Part shown: piece by piece, positions 16,484 to 24,597 of the stretch | Numbering within the stretch: the stretch's first letter is position 1 | Layout: every line of letters starts with the position of its first letter | IMG/VR virus record: IMGVR_UViG_3300037808_000204 | Coordinates: 1-37,695 of that record | Source: a virus | DNA: 37,695 nt | Direction: 5' to 3' (one strand) | Translations under genes and position numbers: made by a program | The notes under the pieces: model-generated | The model's input: the letters and a program-made list of their open reading frames with translations, nothing else | What the model was told of the DNA's origin: nothing | Database searches by the model: none

Positions 16484-16707
16484 AAAACGCCACTAGACAC
16501 ACAGGAACACTTCAAATAGTAGAAAGATGCCCAAGCTCTGTTAATGGCAATCCTCGGTACTTGGTAATGCTTGACGGATACACGGCTAGAACCCCTGTAG
16601 ATAGTTCTCTAGGCTATTCAATAACTAAGTTCGACGGCAAGGCAGTTCAAGCAATGATCGGCACACACTACGGAACCCGAACCATTGAAAGCGTAAAACT
16701 GACATAG
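16480..16707 (+). CDS. Hypothetical early protein, 75 aa
   Basis: I start at ATG 16480 because it follows AAGGAA in the duplicated leader; a longer frame from 16417 overlaps the preceding gene. The protein has beta-strand character (TGTLQIVERCPSS, RYLVMLDGYTART) and ends TIESVKLT. No family recognised. Confidence 0.7.
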   Translation: MKNATRHTGTLQIVERCPSSVNGNPRYLVMLDGYTARTPVDSSLGYSITKFDGKAVQAMIGTHYGTRTIESVKLT

Positions 16708-16771
16708 AGTGTATAACCTGAGTCATTTATGAGGTGGCTCACTGATATACATTTAAACAGAGGATAAGAAC

Positions 16772-17023
16772 ATGTCATATTTCACAGGTAGCAACATCCC
16801 AGGATTCATGCCAGATAGTGAGCCTTCCGCTATAGATACACTTGAAGCGGCTCAATGTATTATTTCTGAGGATGTGGAGCGATATATAGATGAAATGATA
16901 GAAAATGAAGACCTAAACGCGGCAAGGCTGGCAGAAAGCACGCTAGAAGAGTTTAAAAGGGCTAAACCGCAAGAATGCAACGTATACATTGGAAACCGCG
17001 TTTTCTGGATAACAAAGCAATAG
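16772..17023 (+). CDS. Hypothetical acidic early protein, 83 aa
   Basis: ATG has GAGGATAAG upstream; the same ribosome site precedes the next gene. The acidic helical middle (EDVERYIDEMIENEDL) is followed by a short YIGNRVFWI ending. The 64 bases before it can form a hairpin (TGAGTCA / TGGCTCA). Function unknown. Confidence 0.7.
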   Translation: MSYFTGSNIPGFMPDSEPSAIDTLEAAQCIISEDVERYIDEMIENEDLNAARLAESTLEEFKRAKPQECNVYIGNRVFWITKQ

Positions 17024-17034
17024 AGGATAAGATA

Positions 17035-17406
17035 ATGAAAACACCATATTGGGTAGTAGATATAGCACTAGAAGCTAAGGAGATAGCGTTTATCAGTGCT
17101 TACTTAGAAGCTATAGATTTCACCGAAACAGGCGATACAGATCAACCGGACAACGGCACAGAGCTATGCACAGAGTTTATGAGAGAATCTATCATTGATT
17201 GTTTAGCTTTCTATAGCCGTATCAGATGCTATCTATCAGACGATAACATAGAACAGGCCGGGCATGATTTCTGGTTTACACGCAACGGACACGGCGTAGG
17301 GTATTGGGATAGGCCTGAGGTTTATGGAGAATACACCGATCTATTTACAAGACTAGCTAAACAGTCGGGAACAGCCGACGCATACTTTGAAGATGTGCTA
17401 CACTAA
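17035..17406 (+). CDS. Conserved phage protein with GHDFWFTRNGHG motif, 123 aa
   Basis: I start at ATG 17035 (MKTPYWVV) with GAGGATAAG upstream. The C-terminal half has DFWFTRNGHGVGYWDR (about 79-94), a pattern seen in many uncharacterised phage proteins, preceded by an acidic ETGDTDQPDNG loop and a helix with Cys residues. The repeated His, Trp and Asp residues could bind metal or nucleotide, but no activity is known to me. Confidence 0.8.
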   Translation: MKTPYWVVDIALEAKEIAFISAYLEAIDFTETGDTDQPDNGTELCTEFMRESIIDCLAFYSRIRCYLSDDNIEQAGHDFWFTRNGHGVGYWDRPEVYGEYTDLFTRLAKQSGTADAYFEDVLH

Positions 17407-17447
17407 ACAGTATTAACACAGGCTTATAAGCCAATGGAGAATAGACT

Positions 17448-17750
17448 ATGAAGACAACAGTAAACACGCACGATTTTGTAGACGCATTCGACGCATACAA
17501 TAGAGGGGACAACTTCAGTGATGATGGCTTGATAGCCTTGTTTGATTACCTCACTGAATTAGAAGAAGCTTGTGGTATAGACATAGAGCTGGACGTCATA
17601 GCCCTATGTTGCGAGTATACAGAATATGAAAGCTTGGAGGCCTTCCACGATTGTTATGACGCTGAAGACTACCCAGACTTGGACATTCTCAGAGACTATA
17701 CTACAGTTATAGAGATTGATACTGATTCATTCATCATTCAAGACTTTTAA
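17448..17750 (+). CDS. Conserved acidic phage protein, 100 aa
   Basis: Very acidic, with FSDDGLIALFDYLTEL (about 24-39), ELDVIALCCEYTEYESLEAF (about 46-65), a pattern common in small proteins of phages of Gram-negative bacteria. Acidic DNA-mimic (anti-restriction-like) behaviour is possible from composition alone. Ribosome site GGAGA is upstream of ATG 17448. Confidence 0.75.
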   Translation: MKTTVNTHDFVDAFDAYNRGDNFSDDGLIALFDYLTELEEACGIDIELDVIALCCEYTEYESLEAFHDCYDAEDYPDLDILRDYTTVIEIDTDSFIIQDF

Positions 17751-17759
17751 GGAGCTATT

Positions 17760-18062
17760 ATGAAAGTAACTAACATGATAAGCAGTAGAGGGAACGCAGT
17801 GCCTAATCAGTTCGTTATAGAAGGCCATAAGCACTACGGAGATGCTAACAATCCCCCAATGATAACGAAGAGGTATAGAGCCTTTCAAAGTTATGACAGC
17901 ACGATAGTCGCTATAGAGGGCGATGATGTCCTACTAGATGCTCACTATTGGGACTACTCGCGCACTACATCTAAGTATCGCAATCAGTTCCTGGGAGAGA
18001 CTAAGAAGGAAACACAGGCTAAGATTGATTCAGGTGAATACATATTGACTATTTTGAACTAA
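17760..18062 (+). CDS. Conserved protein with FQSYDS and SRTTSKYRNQFLGE segments, 100 aa
   Basis: Resembles a recurrent phage/plasmid small protein family of unknown role: starts with ISSRGNAVPNQFVIEG, FQSYDSTIVAI, then DYSRTTSKYRNQFLGE and TKKETQAKIDSGEY. The two central segments look like a small beta domain plus a basic helix. AAGGAG lies six bases before ATG. Confidence 0.8.
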   Translation: MKVTNMISSRGNAVPNQFVIEGHKHYGDANNPPMITKRYRAFQSYDSTIVAIEGDDVLLDAHYWDYSRTTSKYRNQFLGETKKETQAKIDSGEYILTILN

Positions 18063-18074
18063 GGAGCTATAACA

Positions 18075-18302
18075 ATGATTGACATAAGCAAAGCAAAGCA
18101 GGAACAACGAGCCCTCATAGCTGAACACACAGCCGCCTATCTAGCCTCAGGAGGTATTATAACACAATGCCCAGACACGATAGAGGAACAACGACGTAGA
18201 ATGGAAGAGCCTGTTAACATTATGGCATTGAGCGAGGCAGAGGCTAGGGAGGCAGGAGGCTTCATCCCTAATGATGCTTCAGACTATGGCGGGGGCTTCT
18301 AA
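18075..18302 (+). CDS. Hypothetical early protein, 75 aa
   Basis: Begins MIDISKAKQEQRAL, helical, with EEQRRRMEEPVNIMALSE and a Gly-rich end (DASDYGGGF). AAGGAG upstream. No family recognised; it overlaps the next gene by one base (TAATG). Confidence 0.65.
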   Translation: MIDISKAKQEQRALIAEHTAAYLASGGIITQCPDTIEEQRRRMEEPVNIMALSEAEAREAGGFIPNDASDYGGGF

Positions 18303-18490
18303 TGAATATTGAAACCGCTAGGGAGTTAGTTACTGCGCTAAATAGTGACGAGTCAGACGATTGCTTCTATAGAGTGCTACGCTCGGGATACGAAGGTAAC
18401 GCCGACATTGAGGTACTTGACAAAGATGACGGACGTTTTATAGGGTTCTTAGCATACCCCGAACAAGCGTTAAAGGAGCTACAACAATGA
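18302..18490 (+). CDS. Hypothetical early protein, 62 aa
   Basis: Short acidic protein (MNIETARELVTALNSDES...) with an RSGYEGNADIEVLDKDDG stretch. TAATG coupling to the gene before it and an ATGA overlap with the next. No function assigned. Confidence 0.65.
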   Translation: MNIETARELVTALNSDESDDCFYRVLRSGYEGNADIEVLDKDDGRFIGFLAYPEQALKELQQ

Positions 18491-18636
18491 CTACAGCACT
18501 ATGCATCATTGCAGGAACACTACTAACCACTATCACCATCCTAGCCTATATAGCTTCAAAGCTCGACAGCAGGGGCTACGACGGGTGCGTGATAGACTAT
18601 AGAGAACGGAGCAGCTTGTTGGAGATGTTGTTATGA
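18487..18636 (+). CDS. Small membrane protein, 49 aa
   Basis: ATG at 18487, TGA at 18634. The N-terminus MTTALCIIAGTLLTTITILAY forms one hydrophobic helix (about residues 4-23), followed by a hydrophilic tail (KLDSRGYDGCVIDYRERSS). Predicted N-out or N-in membrane anchor. Ribosome site AAGGAG within the preceding gene. Role unknown. Confidence 0.65.
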   Translation: MTTALCIIAGTLLTTITILAYIASKLDSRGYDGCVIDYRERSSLLEMLL

Positions 18637-19058
18637 ATAATACACAGCAACATAGCCCTATGAAGCGCATAGAAGTCAGTAGCATAAGAATACCAAAGCC
18701 TAAGAACACAGCACAGGCTATACGTGATGTTATCCTACGCTTCGAAGAACAGGAGTTCACTGTTAAGCATCTACAGCACGTATTAAGACAGCGCAAAGCC
18801 TATGCAGCCTATGACGGGCTCAATGAGATGGTGAGGGGATGCGTGTATAAGCTCGTTAGACAGGGCAGGTTGGACGTTGTCTCTAAAGGCAGGGGTTGTA
18901 TCCCAGGAGTCTATAAAAGGGCTGAGAAGTCCGCTAAAGGGGCTTCTAGTACCCACCAAAGAGGCTTGACAGACGAAGAAGGGCATGATAGTGTATCTAT
19001 AGACCCTTTTAAGACACTACCAACATTTATGAATAATACTAAGGAGCCTAAGACATGA
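18633..19058 (+). CDS. Putative winged-helix DNA-binding protein, 141 aa
   Basis: A winged-helix-like pattern spans about residues 25-95: NTAQAIRDVILRFEEQEFTVKHL, QHVLRQRKAYAAYDGL, VRGCVYKLVRQGRLDVVSKGRG, with a basic recognition helix and wing. It is Arg/Lys-rich early on and acidic at the C-terminus (TDEEGHDSVSIDPF). A transcription regulator of early-to-late switch would fit, but the assignment rests on pattern alone. Confidence 0.55.
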   Translation: MNNTQQHSPMKRIEVSSIRIPKPKNTAQAIRDVILRFEEQEFTVKHLQHVLRQRKAYAAYDGLNEMVRGCVYKLVRQGRLDVVSKGRGCIPGVYKRAEKSAKGASSTHQRGLTDEEGHDSVSIDPFKTLPTFMNNTKEPKT

Positions 19059-19312
19059 ACAACGCTAACAAGCCAGCACAGGCTATATTGAATGAAGCAG
19101 GACAACCTAGTGATGTGTGCCTTTATAAAGGTAACTTCTACTCCACAGACTACTTAGGCCTCACCAAGCTAGAATATGCAGCTATACATATCAGGGCAGG
19201 CCATGCAGCCAGTGGTGTAGACATGTCTAGCCAAGAGGCTATAGAGCTCTCTGTCTTGAACGCTAAAGAACTGTTCAATCAATTAGATAAGGAGCCGCGT
19301 AACAATGATTAA
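19055..19312 (+). CDS. Hypothetical early protein, 85 aa
   Basis: Contains GLTKLEYAAIHIRAGH, a pattern I recognise from small phage proteins of unknown function with a helix-rich fold. ATGA overlap with the preceding gene; AAGGAG before ATG. Confidence 0.65.
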   Translation: MNNANKPAQAILNEAGQPSDVCLYKGNFYSTDYLGLTKLEYAAIHIRAGHAASGVDMSSQEAIELSVLNAKELFNQLDKEPRNND

Positions 19313-19505
19313 GATAAACAGAACAACACCAGAGCCTGTAACGACTGTAGAGATCGATGTAAAGACAGCTAAGGCTCTTTGGAACGCTATTGATCTAGTG
19401 CGCTACGATATTATAAAGACTGCTGTAGGGCTAGACACTGCACAGACTATACTAACCTACTGGGACGATGAAGGCATTAGAGAGCTATGCAGCCCTGATA
19501 AATAA
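19305..19505 (+). CDS. Hypothetical early protein, 66 aa
   Basis: Starts MIKINRTTPEPVTTVEIDVKTAK, ends ELCSPDK; mixed helix and strand. AAGGAG is ten bases upstream. It overlaps the previous gene slightly. It is the last gene before the 190-base promoter region. Confidence 0.6.
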   Translation: MIKINRTTPEPVTTVEIDVKTAKALWNAIDLVRYDIIKTAVGLDTAQTILTYWDDEGIRELCSPDK

Positions 19506-19570
19506 CAACATAGAAAGCTATAGAACATTATAGCACTATACAGGGGCTGTGCACCGGCGGCGACATCATT

Positions 19571-19599
19571 AGAATAACATGTATTAAAGAGCCTGTCAA
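19571..19599 (-). promoter_or_regulatory. Candidate leftward promoter antisense to early genes
   Basis: On the minus strand TTGACA (19594-19599), 17 bases, TATTCT (19571-19576). It points towards the early gene ends and would make antisense RNA. Its -35 lies in the left arm of an inverted repeat whose right arm holds the -35 of the rightward promoter. Confidence 0.5.
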
Positions 19600-19652
19600 G
19601 AGGTTTCTATAGCTATATTGATCTATATCACTATATAGGAATAGCTTGACAG
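19593..19652. repeat. Inverted repeat joining two divergent -35 boxes
   Basis: CTGTCAAG (19593-19600) and CTTGACAG (19645-19652) are exact complements. The sequence between them is an A+T-rich imperfect palindrome (CTATAGCTATAT versus ATATCACTATATAG). Operator-like arrangement is inferred. Confidence 0.65.
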
Positions 19653-19674
19653 ACCAATTCAGACACTATAGACT
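19646..19674 (+). promoter_or_regulatory. Rightward sigma70 promoter of the replication operon
   Basis: TTGACA (19646-19651), 17 bases, TAGACT (19669-19674), preceded by AGC as in the other AGCTTGAC-type promoters. It starts 45 bases before the 25-aa gene and would supply the primase-helicase and polymerase genes. Confidence 0.7.
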
Positions 19675-19695
19675 AATTAGACATTGGAGAATATT

Positions 19696-19773
19696 ATGAA
19701 CATTACATACAACGGAAGAGCGATAGAGGAAGCATCATTGGTGGTGTTTGATAGCCTACAGGGGAACTACTAA
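19696..19773 (+). CDS. Short leader peptide or microprotein, 25 aa
   Basis: ATG has TTGGAG five bases upstream, right behind the promoter; stop TAA overlaps the next ATG (TAATG). Sequence starts MNITYNGRAIEEA. It may be a real small protein or a translation-coupling leader for the next gene. Confidence 0.45.
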   Translation: MNITYNGRAIEEASLVVFDSLQGNY

Positions 19774-19961
19774 TGACTAAGCCAACAGAGCTACCTAGTC
19801 CTCCTGAAACTAGGCAGGCTGAGGTGTCCAGGTATACGCCTTATCAGATATTCATGCCCTATGACGGGTTCTGCCGGTGCGGAGCAGACCTGTTAGGACG
19901 TTCCCCGCCAGAGCAGCTCATTACAGGATGCTGGCGTTGTCATACTAGCTATTGTGATTAG
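19773..19961 (+). CDS. Small Cys-rich zinc-binding protein, 62 aa
   Basis: Pro-rich N-terminus, then FCRCGADLLG (two Cys near residue 35) and CWRCHTSYC near the end, a pattern suited to a Cys4 zinc site. ATG overlaps the stop of the 25-aa frame. No family assigned; regulatory or nucleic-acid-binding role is inferred. Confidence 0.6.
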   Translation: MTKPTELPSPPETRQAEVSRYTPYQIFMPYDGFCRCGADLLGRSPPEQLITGCWRCHTSYCD

Positions 19962-20053
19962 ACACTATACAGGCTGTTATCAGCGTTTAGTAAGATAAAC
20001 CCAGAGGACAGCGGCACACACATGAAGTTTATTCTAATCCCATAGGAACTATT

Positions 20054-21778
20054 ATGTCCGATAGCTACACCAATGATCGCTACCGCTGCCCAGACTGTGA
20101 CAGCTCTGACGGCCTAGCCTTGAACACTAGCGGGACAGCTTATTGTCATGCCTGCCCTGAAGAGACAGCGTTTAAGCCTAAGACAGCTATTGATATAGAC
20201 GGGCTAGGAGACCCGTCCAAGAACACTAGCACAAGGCCGCATTACGACGCTAGAAACGTGATGAGCTGTAAAGACTACAGACCCTTCCATGACAGGGGAA
20301 TATCGCTAGAGACGTCTAAATTCTATGATGTCCCTACCACCGTGGATGACGTTGTTGTCTTCCACTACAGCGCCGATGCAGCTAAGCTGCGCTTTCCTTC
20401 TAAGGACTTCACCACTACGAAGGGCTTTAAAGAGGCAGGGTTGTTCGGTGAAGACAAGTTCAGCAAAGGAAGAAAGAGCACGTCTGATAAGTTTAAAAGC
20501 ACTGTCACCATCACTGAAGGCGAGTTCGATACTATGGCGGCTTATCAGATGCAAGGGAGCAGGTATCCCACTGTATCGGTTAAGAGCGGCGCTAGTGGAG
20601 CTATGAAGGACTGTAAAGCCTCATTCGATTGGCTTAACAGCTTCGATAAGATAGTTATATGCTTTGATGCTGATGAGCCTGGACAGAAGGCAGCAGCTAA
20701 AGTGGCTAAGCTCTTTGGAGACAAAGCAGCCATTATGAAGCATGTGAAGGGCTACAAGGACGCTTGTGACTACACAGCTAATAAGGACGGCAAAGCCTTT
20801 AACGATGCGTGGTGGGCGTCAGAGAGCTATACACCAGACGGTATTGTAGCGTCGTCTCAGTTGTACGAAGAGGTGATGAAGCCTTTAGAGATGCCCTTCT
20901 GTAGTTATCCTTGGGACTGTCTCAATCTAATGTTCTACGGCATGTATCCAGGCACTATCGTTACGTTGTTAGCGGGGTCGGGTGTTGGTAAGAGCACAGT
21001 GGTGAAGGCTATACTACGAGAGGTGTACGAGACTACACAGCACAAGATAGGTGTGTTGTCTTTAGAGGAAACAGTCGGTGTAGCAGGCTTAGGTATGATG
21101 TCTATGGAGGCTAACACGCAGCTCCACCTGCCCACTAGAGAGCAGATGAAGGCTATACTGAAAGACCCAACACGCGTTAGTGAGAAGCCTTACTTAGACG
21201 ATGTAACACCAGAGGCTAGGCAGGCTCAGAAGGAAGCTGCTTATGATAATGTCCTGAAGAGTGGTAGGTTTATGTTTCTACAGCATGAAGGGCACATCAC
21301 AGTGGACAGTATATTGGCACAGATGCGCTACCTAAGCAAAGCACAGGACTGCAAGATACTGCTACTAGATCACATCAACATTCTGGTAGGGCTAGTTAGT
21401 AATGGAAAGACTAATGAGAGGGAAGCTATAGACGGTGTTATGCACGAGCTACGCAAACTTGTAGAGGAGACAGGGATAATGTTGCTAAACATATGCCATC
21501 TCCGCAAGGCATCGGACGGCGTAGGCCATGAAGAAGGCAGACGTGTCCAGGCATCAGAGGCTAGAGGCAGTGCAGCTATCATACAATTAAGTGATGCTGC
21601 TATAGCGTTAGAAGGCAATCGTCAGAGCGATGTAGAGGCTGTAAGGAACTGCACTACGCTTAGAGGATTAAAGAACAGGAGAAGTGGTGAGACAGGCATT
21701 GCAGGCTACTTGCAATATTCACAACAAACTGGTAGGCTTACAGAGGCTGAAGACATTAACATTGAGGAAGCGTTATGA
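20054..21778 (+). CDS. Primase-helicase (T7 gp4-like), 574 aa
   Basis: Primase: zinc finger C12, C15, C31, C34 (CPDC...CHAC), TOPRIM core with ITEGEFD (about 153-159) and CFDADEPG (about 203-210). Helicase: Walker A GSGVGKST (about 309-316), Walker B ILLLDH (about 435-440), and later a DnaB-like RVQASEARGS motif. Length matches T7 gp4 (566 aa). It unwinds DNA at the fork and makes primers for the polymerase encoded next. AGGAA lies upstream of ATG. It is the first replication gene after the 19.65 kb promoter. Confidence 0.95.
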   Translation: MSDSYTNDRYRCPDCDSSDGLALNTSGTAYCHACPEETAFKPKTAIDIDGLGDPSKNTSTRPHYDARNVMSCKDYRPFHDRGISLETSKFYDVPTTVDDVVVFHYSADAAKLRFPSKDFTTTKGFKEAGLFGEDKFSKGRKSTSDKFKSTVTITEGEFDTMAAYQMQGSRYPTVSVKSGASGAMKDCKASFDWLNSFDKIVICFDADEPGQKAAAKVAKLFGDKAAIMKHVKGYKDACDYTANKDGKAFNDAWWASESYTPDGIVASSQLYEEVMKPLEMPFCSYPWDCLNLMFYGMYPGTIVTLLAGSGVGKSTVVKAILREVYETTQHKIGVLSLEETVGVAGLGMMSMEANTQLHLPTREQMKAILKDPTRVSEKPYLDDVTPEARQAQKEAAYDNVLKSGRFMFLQHEGHITVDSILAQMRYLSKAQDCKILLLDHINILVGLVSNGKTNEREAIDGVMHELRKLVEETGIMLLNICHLRKASDGVGHEEGRRVQASEARGSAAIIQLSDAAIALEGNRQSDVEAVRNCTTLRGLKNRRSGETGIAGYLQYSQQTGRLTEAEDINIEEAL

Positions 21779-22098
21779 GCAGAGAAGCTAAAGGCTATAA
21801 GTACGGGGACTTCATGGTTGTTGGTTGTAAAGAGCATCATAGCCAGAATATCTTTGGTGATGCCTTCGATACTGAGTGGTTAAGTAAGGAGCATGAACAT
21901 GACGCGGATTTCTGGGGCGTTTACAAAATGCAAGGCGCTATACGAACGTGGTTGAAGGACGCCATAAGTCACCGTGAGGCTGTGCAGTTTGTCCGTAGAT
22001 GTCAAGACGCGGCTGAGGTGTCTAAGTACCATAAAGAAGAGGCAGACAGAGAGTACGACCTATTACACGCCGACTACGACTTAGGAGCAGCATTATGA
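21775..22098 (+). CDS. Hypothetical replication-module protein, 107 aa
   Basis: Overlaps the primase-helicase stop by ATGA. Hydrophilic with several His/Asp pairs (GCKEHHSQN, KEHEHDADFW) and a helical C-terminus (AEVSKYHKEEADREYDL). It lies between helicase and polymerase, so an accessory replication role is conceivable. No family recognised. Confidence 0.7.
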   Translation: MSREAKGYKYGDFMVVGCKEHHSQNIFGDAFDTEWLSKEHEHDADFWGVYKMQGAIRTWLKDAISHREAVQFVRRCQDAAEVSKYHKEEADREYDLLHADYDLGAAL

Positions 22099-22262
22099 GA
22101 TGTAAAAGCTGCGATGCTCTACTATCCCCAACAGAGCTACGAACTAAGGACACATTCACAGGGGAACTGCTTGATCTGTGTGATGAATGTTTAGCTGCAC
22201 AGGGCAGTATAGATATAGACGATATTAATGGCGGCTTAGAAGGCTGGGAGGTAGAGGCATGA
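22095..22262 (+). CDS. Small zinc-ribbon protein, 55 aa
   Basis: CKSC at residues 3-6 and CDEC at about 28-31 (MRCKSCDALLSPTEL, LLDLCDECLAA) form a Cys4 ribbon; the remainder is acidic. Short proteins with this start are common just before the polymerase in podoviruses. It starts on the previous stop and overlaps the polymerase start by four bases. Role unknown. Confidence 0.75.
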   Translation: MRCKSCDALLSPTELRTKDTFTGELLDLCDECLAAQGSIDIDDINGGLEGWEVEA

Positions 22263-23980
22263 GCGGTAGAACAGCCAGTGTAGACATAGAAACCAACCTA
22301 GCTCACGACACAATCTGGATGGCTTGTGTGCACTTCTGGGATACTGATCAGACTGTGGAATGCAGAACAGCAGAAGAGCTTATATCAGAGCTATCGTCTG
22401 TGACGTGCATAGCCCATTGGAACGGCATAGGCTTCGACATACCAGTGCTTAAACGTGTCTGGGGCATCGACCTAGCCGATAGAGAGCAAGTAGACGGTAT
22501 GTTGCTGTCCAGGCTATACAACCCCTCTAGGGCTGAGGGACATGCCTTAGCCTCTTATGGTGTGCAGTTTGGCTATCCCAAAGGAGACTTCAAAGACTTC
22601 GATTGTCCTGCTGAAGACGAAACAGAGCAAGAATGGCTAACCCGCATGGCAGTTTATTGTGCTCAGGACACTAGACTGAACACCAAAGCCTGCCAACATC
22701 TACAGGTGAGGCTTCACGCCGAACACTTCGATGGTGAATGTGTAGAACTAGAGCATCAAGTGGCTGCTATTCTCACGCAACAGCGCTTCAACGGCTTCAA
22801 GCTAGACATTCCATATGTTAAGCAGCTGTATCGAACATTGATGTATCGAATGAGCGCTATAGACGCTGAGCTACAGACAGTGTTTCCTCCAATAGTTACA
22901 GAGCGCTATTCTGAGAAGACAGGGAAAAGGCTAAAGGACGGTGTAGAGGTGTTCAACATAGGCTCAAGGCAGCAGATAGCTAAGAGGCTAGGCACATTAG
23001 GCGCTAAGTTTCCTAAGAAGACTGAGAAGGGCTCTGTCATTGTTGATGAGACTACATTAAAGACTATAGACCTACATGAGGCTGCTCTGGTGTTAGAGTA
23101 TTTAACGCTACAGAAGCGCACAAGTCAGATAAACAGCTGGTTAGAGGTTGTAGCTGAGGACGGTAGAGTACATGGTAGGGTGAACTGTAACGGAGCTGTA
23201 ACGGGACGCATGACGCATAGCAAGCCCAACATGGCTCAAATACCTGGAGTTAAGCAGGATAAGAAGACAGGAGCGCCTCTAAAAGGCTGGGCAGGCTACT
23301 ACGGGTACGAGTGTAGACAATGCTGGATAGTCGATAAAGGAAACAAGCTAGTCGGTATAGACGCCTCAGGCTTAGAGCTAAGAATGTTAGCTCATTACAT
23401 GAAGGACGAGGAATACATTAGAGAACTGTTAGAGGGCGATATACACACAGCTAATCAGAACGCCGCAGGCTTAGAAACACGCAGTCAAGCTAAGACGTTC
23501 ATCTACGCCTTCCTCTACGGAGCAGGTAACGCCAAGATAGGCAGTGTAGTGGGCGGCAATGCTAGAGAGGGTGGCAAGCTAAAGGAGCGCTTTCTAAAGG
23601 CTACGCCTGCATTAGCTAAGCTTAAAGAGCTGATTAGCGATATAGCTGAGAAGAGCAACAGCGTTCCTGGATTGGATGGTAGAAGGCTACGTATCAGGCA
23701 TCAACATGCGGCGCTCAATACACTGCTGCAAGGAGCAGGCGCTGTTGTGATGAAGAAAGCGTTAGTGATCTTCCAAGACTTATTAGATGAAGCAGACATC
23801 AAAGCTCTCTTTGTAGTTAATTGCCACGATGAATGGCAGTTGGAAGTAGAGGCTGAATATGCAGATGAAGTTGGTAGACTCGGCTGTAGAGCTACAGAGC
23901 TTGCAGGAGAGCATTATAACATGCGCTGCCCTCTAGCTGGAGACTACCACGTCGGTGATAGCTGGGCAGAAACACATTGA
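22259..23980 (+). CDS. Family A DNA polymerase with 3'-5' exonuclease, 573 aa
   Basis: The replicative polymerase. Exonuclease domain: D9 and E11 in VDIETN, HWNGIGFD near residues 52-60, YCAQD near 136. Polymerase domain: motif A GIDASGLELR (about 366-375), motif B QAKTFIYAFLYGAG (about 410-423, Tyr at the T7 Y526-like place), motif C NCHDEWQ (about 520). It is shorter than T7 gp5 (704 aa) but all catalytic motifs are visible. ATGA couples it to the preceding zinc-ribbon gene. Confidence 0.95.
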   Translation: MSGRTASVDIETNLAHDTIWMACVHFWDTDQTVECRTAEELISELSSVTCIAHWNGIGFDIPVLKRVWGIDLADREQVDGMLLSRLYNPSRAEGHALASYGVQFGYPKGDFKDFDCPAEDETEQEWLTRMAVYCAQDTRLNTKACQHLQVRLHAEHFDGECVELEHQVAAILTQQRFNGFKLDIPYVKQLYRTLMYRMSAIDAELQTVFPPIVTERYSEKTGKRLKDGVEVFNIGSRQQIAKRLGTLGAKFPKKTEKGSVIVDETTLKTIDLHEAALVLEYLTLQKRTSQINSWLEVVAEDGRVHGRVNCNGAVTGRMTHSKPNMAQIPGVKQDKKTGAPLKGWAGYYGYECRQCWIVDKGNKLVGIDASGLELRMLAHYMKDEEYIRELLEGDIHTANQNAAGLETRSQAKTFIYAFLYGAGNAKIGSVVGGNAREGGKLKERFLKATPALAKLKELISDIAEKSNSVPGLDGRRLRIRHQHAALNTLLQGAGAVVMKKALVIFQDLLDEADIKALFVVNCHDEWQLEVEAEYADEVGRLGCRATELAGEHYNMRCPLAGDYHVGDSWAETH

Positions 23981-24147
23981 TTAAGAGTCCATGTATAGGC
24001 ATATGCTCCACAGCCTCCTTTGGCGATGCTGTCTGTATAGGCTGTAAGAGGACGTTCGAGGAATGGCTAGGATGGAACGCTATGAACGATGAAGAGAAAC
24101 AAGCTGTACTGGATAGGATAAAGCTTGACAAGTCCTTAAAAACATGA
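23977..24147 (+). CDS. DUF1289 family Cys-rich protein, 56 aa
   Basis: TTG start at 23977 overlaps the polymerase stop. The sequence SPCIGICSTASFGDAVCIGCKRTFEEW matches the DUF1289 pattern (Cys at about residues 5, 9, 18, 21, then a Trp-containing helix) and ends in a helix with MNDEEKQAVLDRI. The family occurs mainly in proteobacteria; its biochemical role is unknown to me. Its last bases carry the -35 box for the SSB gene. Confidence 0.8.
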   Translation: MIKSPCIGICSTASFGDAVCIGCKRTFEEWLGWNAMNDEEKQAVLDRIKLDKSLKT

Positions 24148-24153
24148 GAGAAT
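24125..24153 (+). promoter_or_regulatory. Rightward sigma70 promoter for the SSB gene
   Basis: AGCTTGACA carries TTGACA at 24125-24130, then 17 bases to GAGAAT (24148-24153). The AGCTTGACA context matches other promoters here. A boosting promoter for an abundant SSB fits. Confidence 0.55.
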
Positions 24154-24193
24154 GTATATAACATTAACGTTAAAACAATAGAAGGAAGCAACA

Positions 24194-24595
24194 ATGGAAA
24201 CACCAACAGTAATCAATGCAGACACGTTCTGGGCTAGTTTGTCACAGGTGAATGAGATGTCTGGGAAGTATCAGATAGACCTGGGAAGCTTATCAGACGC
24301 AGCTGTAGAGGCTCTAGAGTCTAAAGGACTCACTGTAGCTAACAAGCAAGATGAACGTGGTAACTACATCACTTGTAAGTCTAAGAACCCTATCAAGGCT
24401 TATAACCCAGCCGGGGACGAGATGCCTATTATGATTGGCAACGGCTCTAAAGCCAAGGCTGTTCTAGGTAGCTACGATTGGGAGTTCAAAGGCAAGAAAG
24501 GCCGTAGCCCTTCATTGGTTAAGCTGATTATCACAGACTTGGAAGAGTATGCGTCAATCGCTGTAACCGACGACGTGTTAGAAGAGGCGTTGTAA
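24194..24595 (+). CDS. Probable single-stranded DNA-binding protein, 133 aa
   Basis: The central IGNGSKAKAVLGSYDWEF and KGRSPSLVKLIITDLEEY segments resemble SSB proteins of marine podoviruses; the acidic C-terminus (TDDVLEEAL) is typical of SSBs that recruit partner proteins. Good AAGGAAG ribosome site. It has its own promoter and a following hairpin, as expected for a highly expressed protein. The family assignment is by pattern, not alignment. Confidence 0.7.
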   Translation: METPTVINADTFWASLSQVNEMSGKYQIDLGSLSDAAVEALESKGLTVANKQDERGNYITCKSKNPIKAYNPAGDEMPIMIGNGSKAKAVLGSYDWEFKGKKGRSPSLVKLIITDLEEYASIAVTDDVLEEAL

Positions 24596-24597
24596 TG

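Noticed and set aside
16708-16771. Hairpin between two early genes as a terminator
   Set aside because: The stem is short, contains a wobble pair and has no T-run; more likely a minor mRNA structure.
20018-20050. Seven-codon frame before the primase-helicase
   Set aside because: Too short and without a convincing ribosome site; the spacing looks like ordinary leader.
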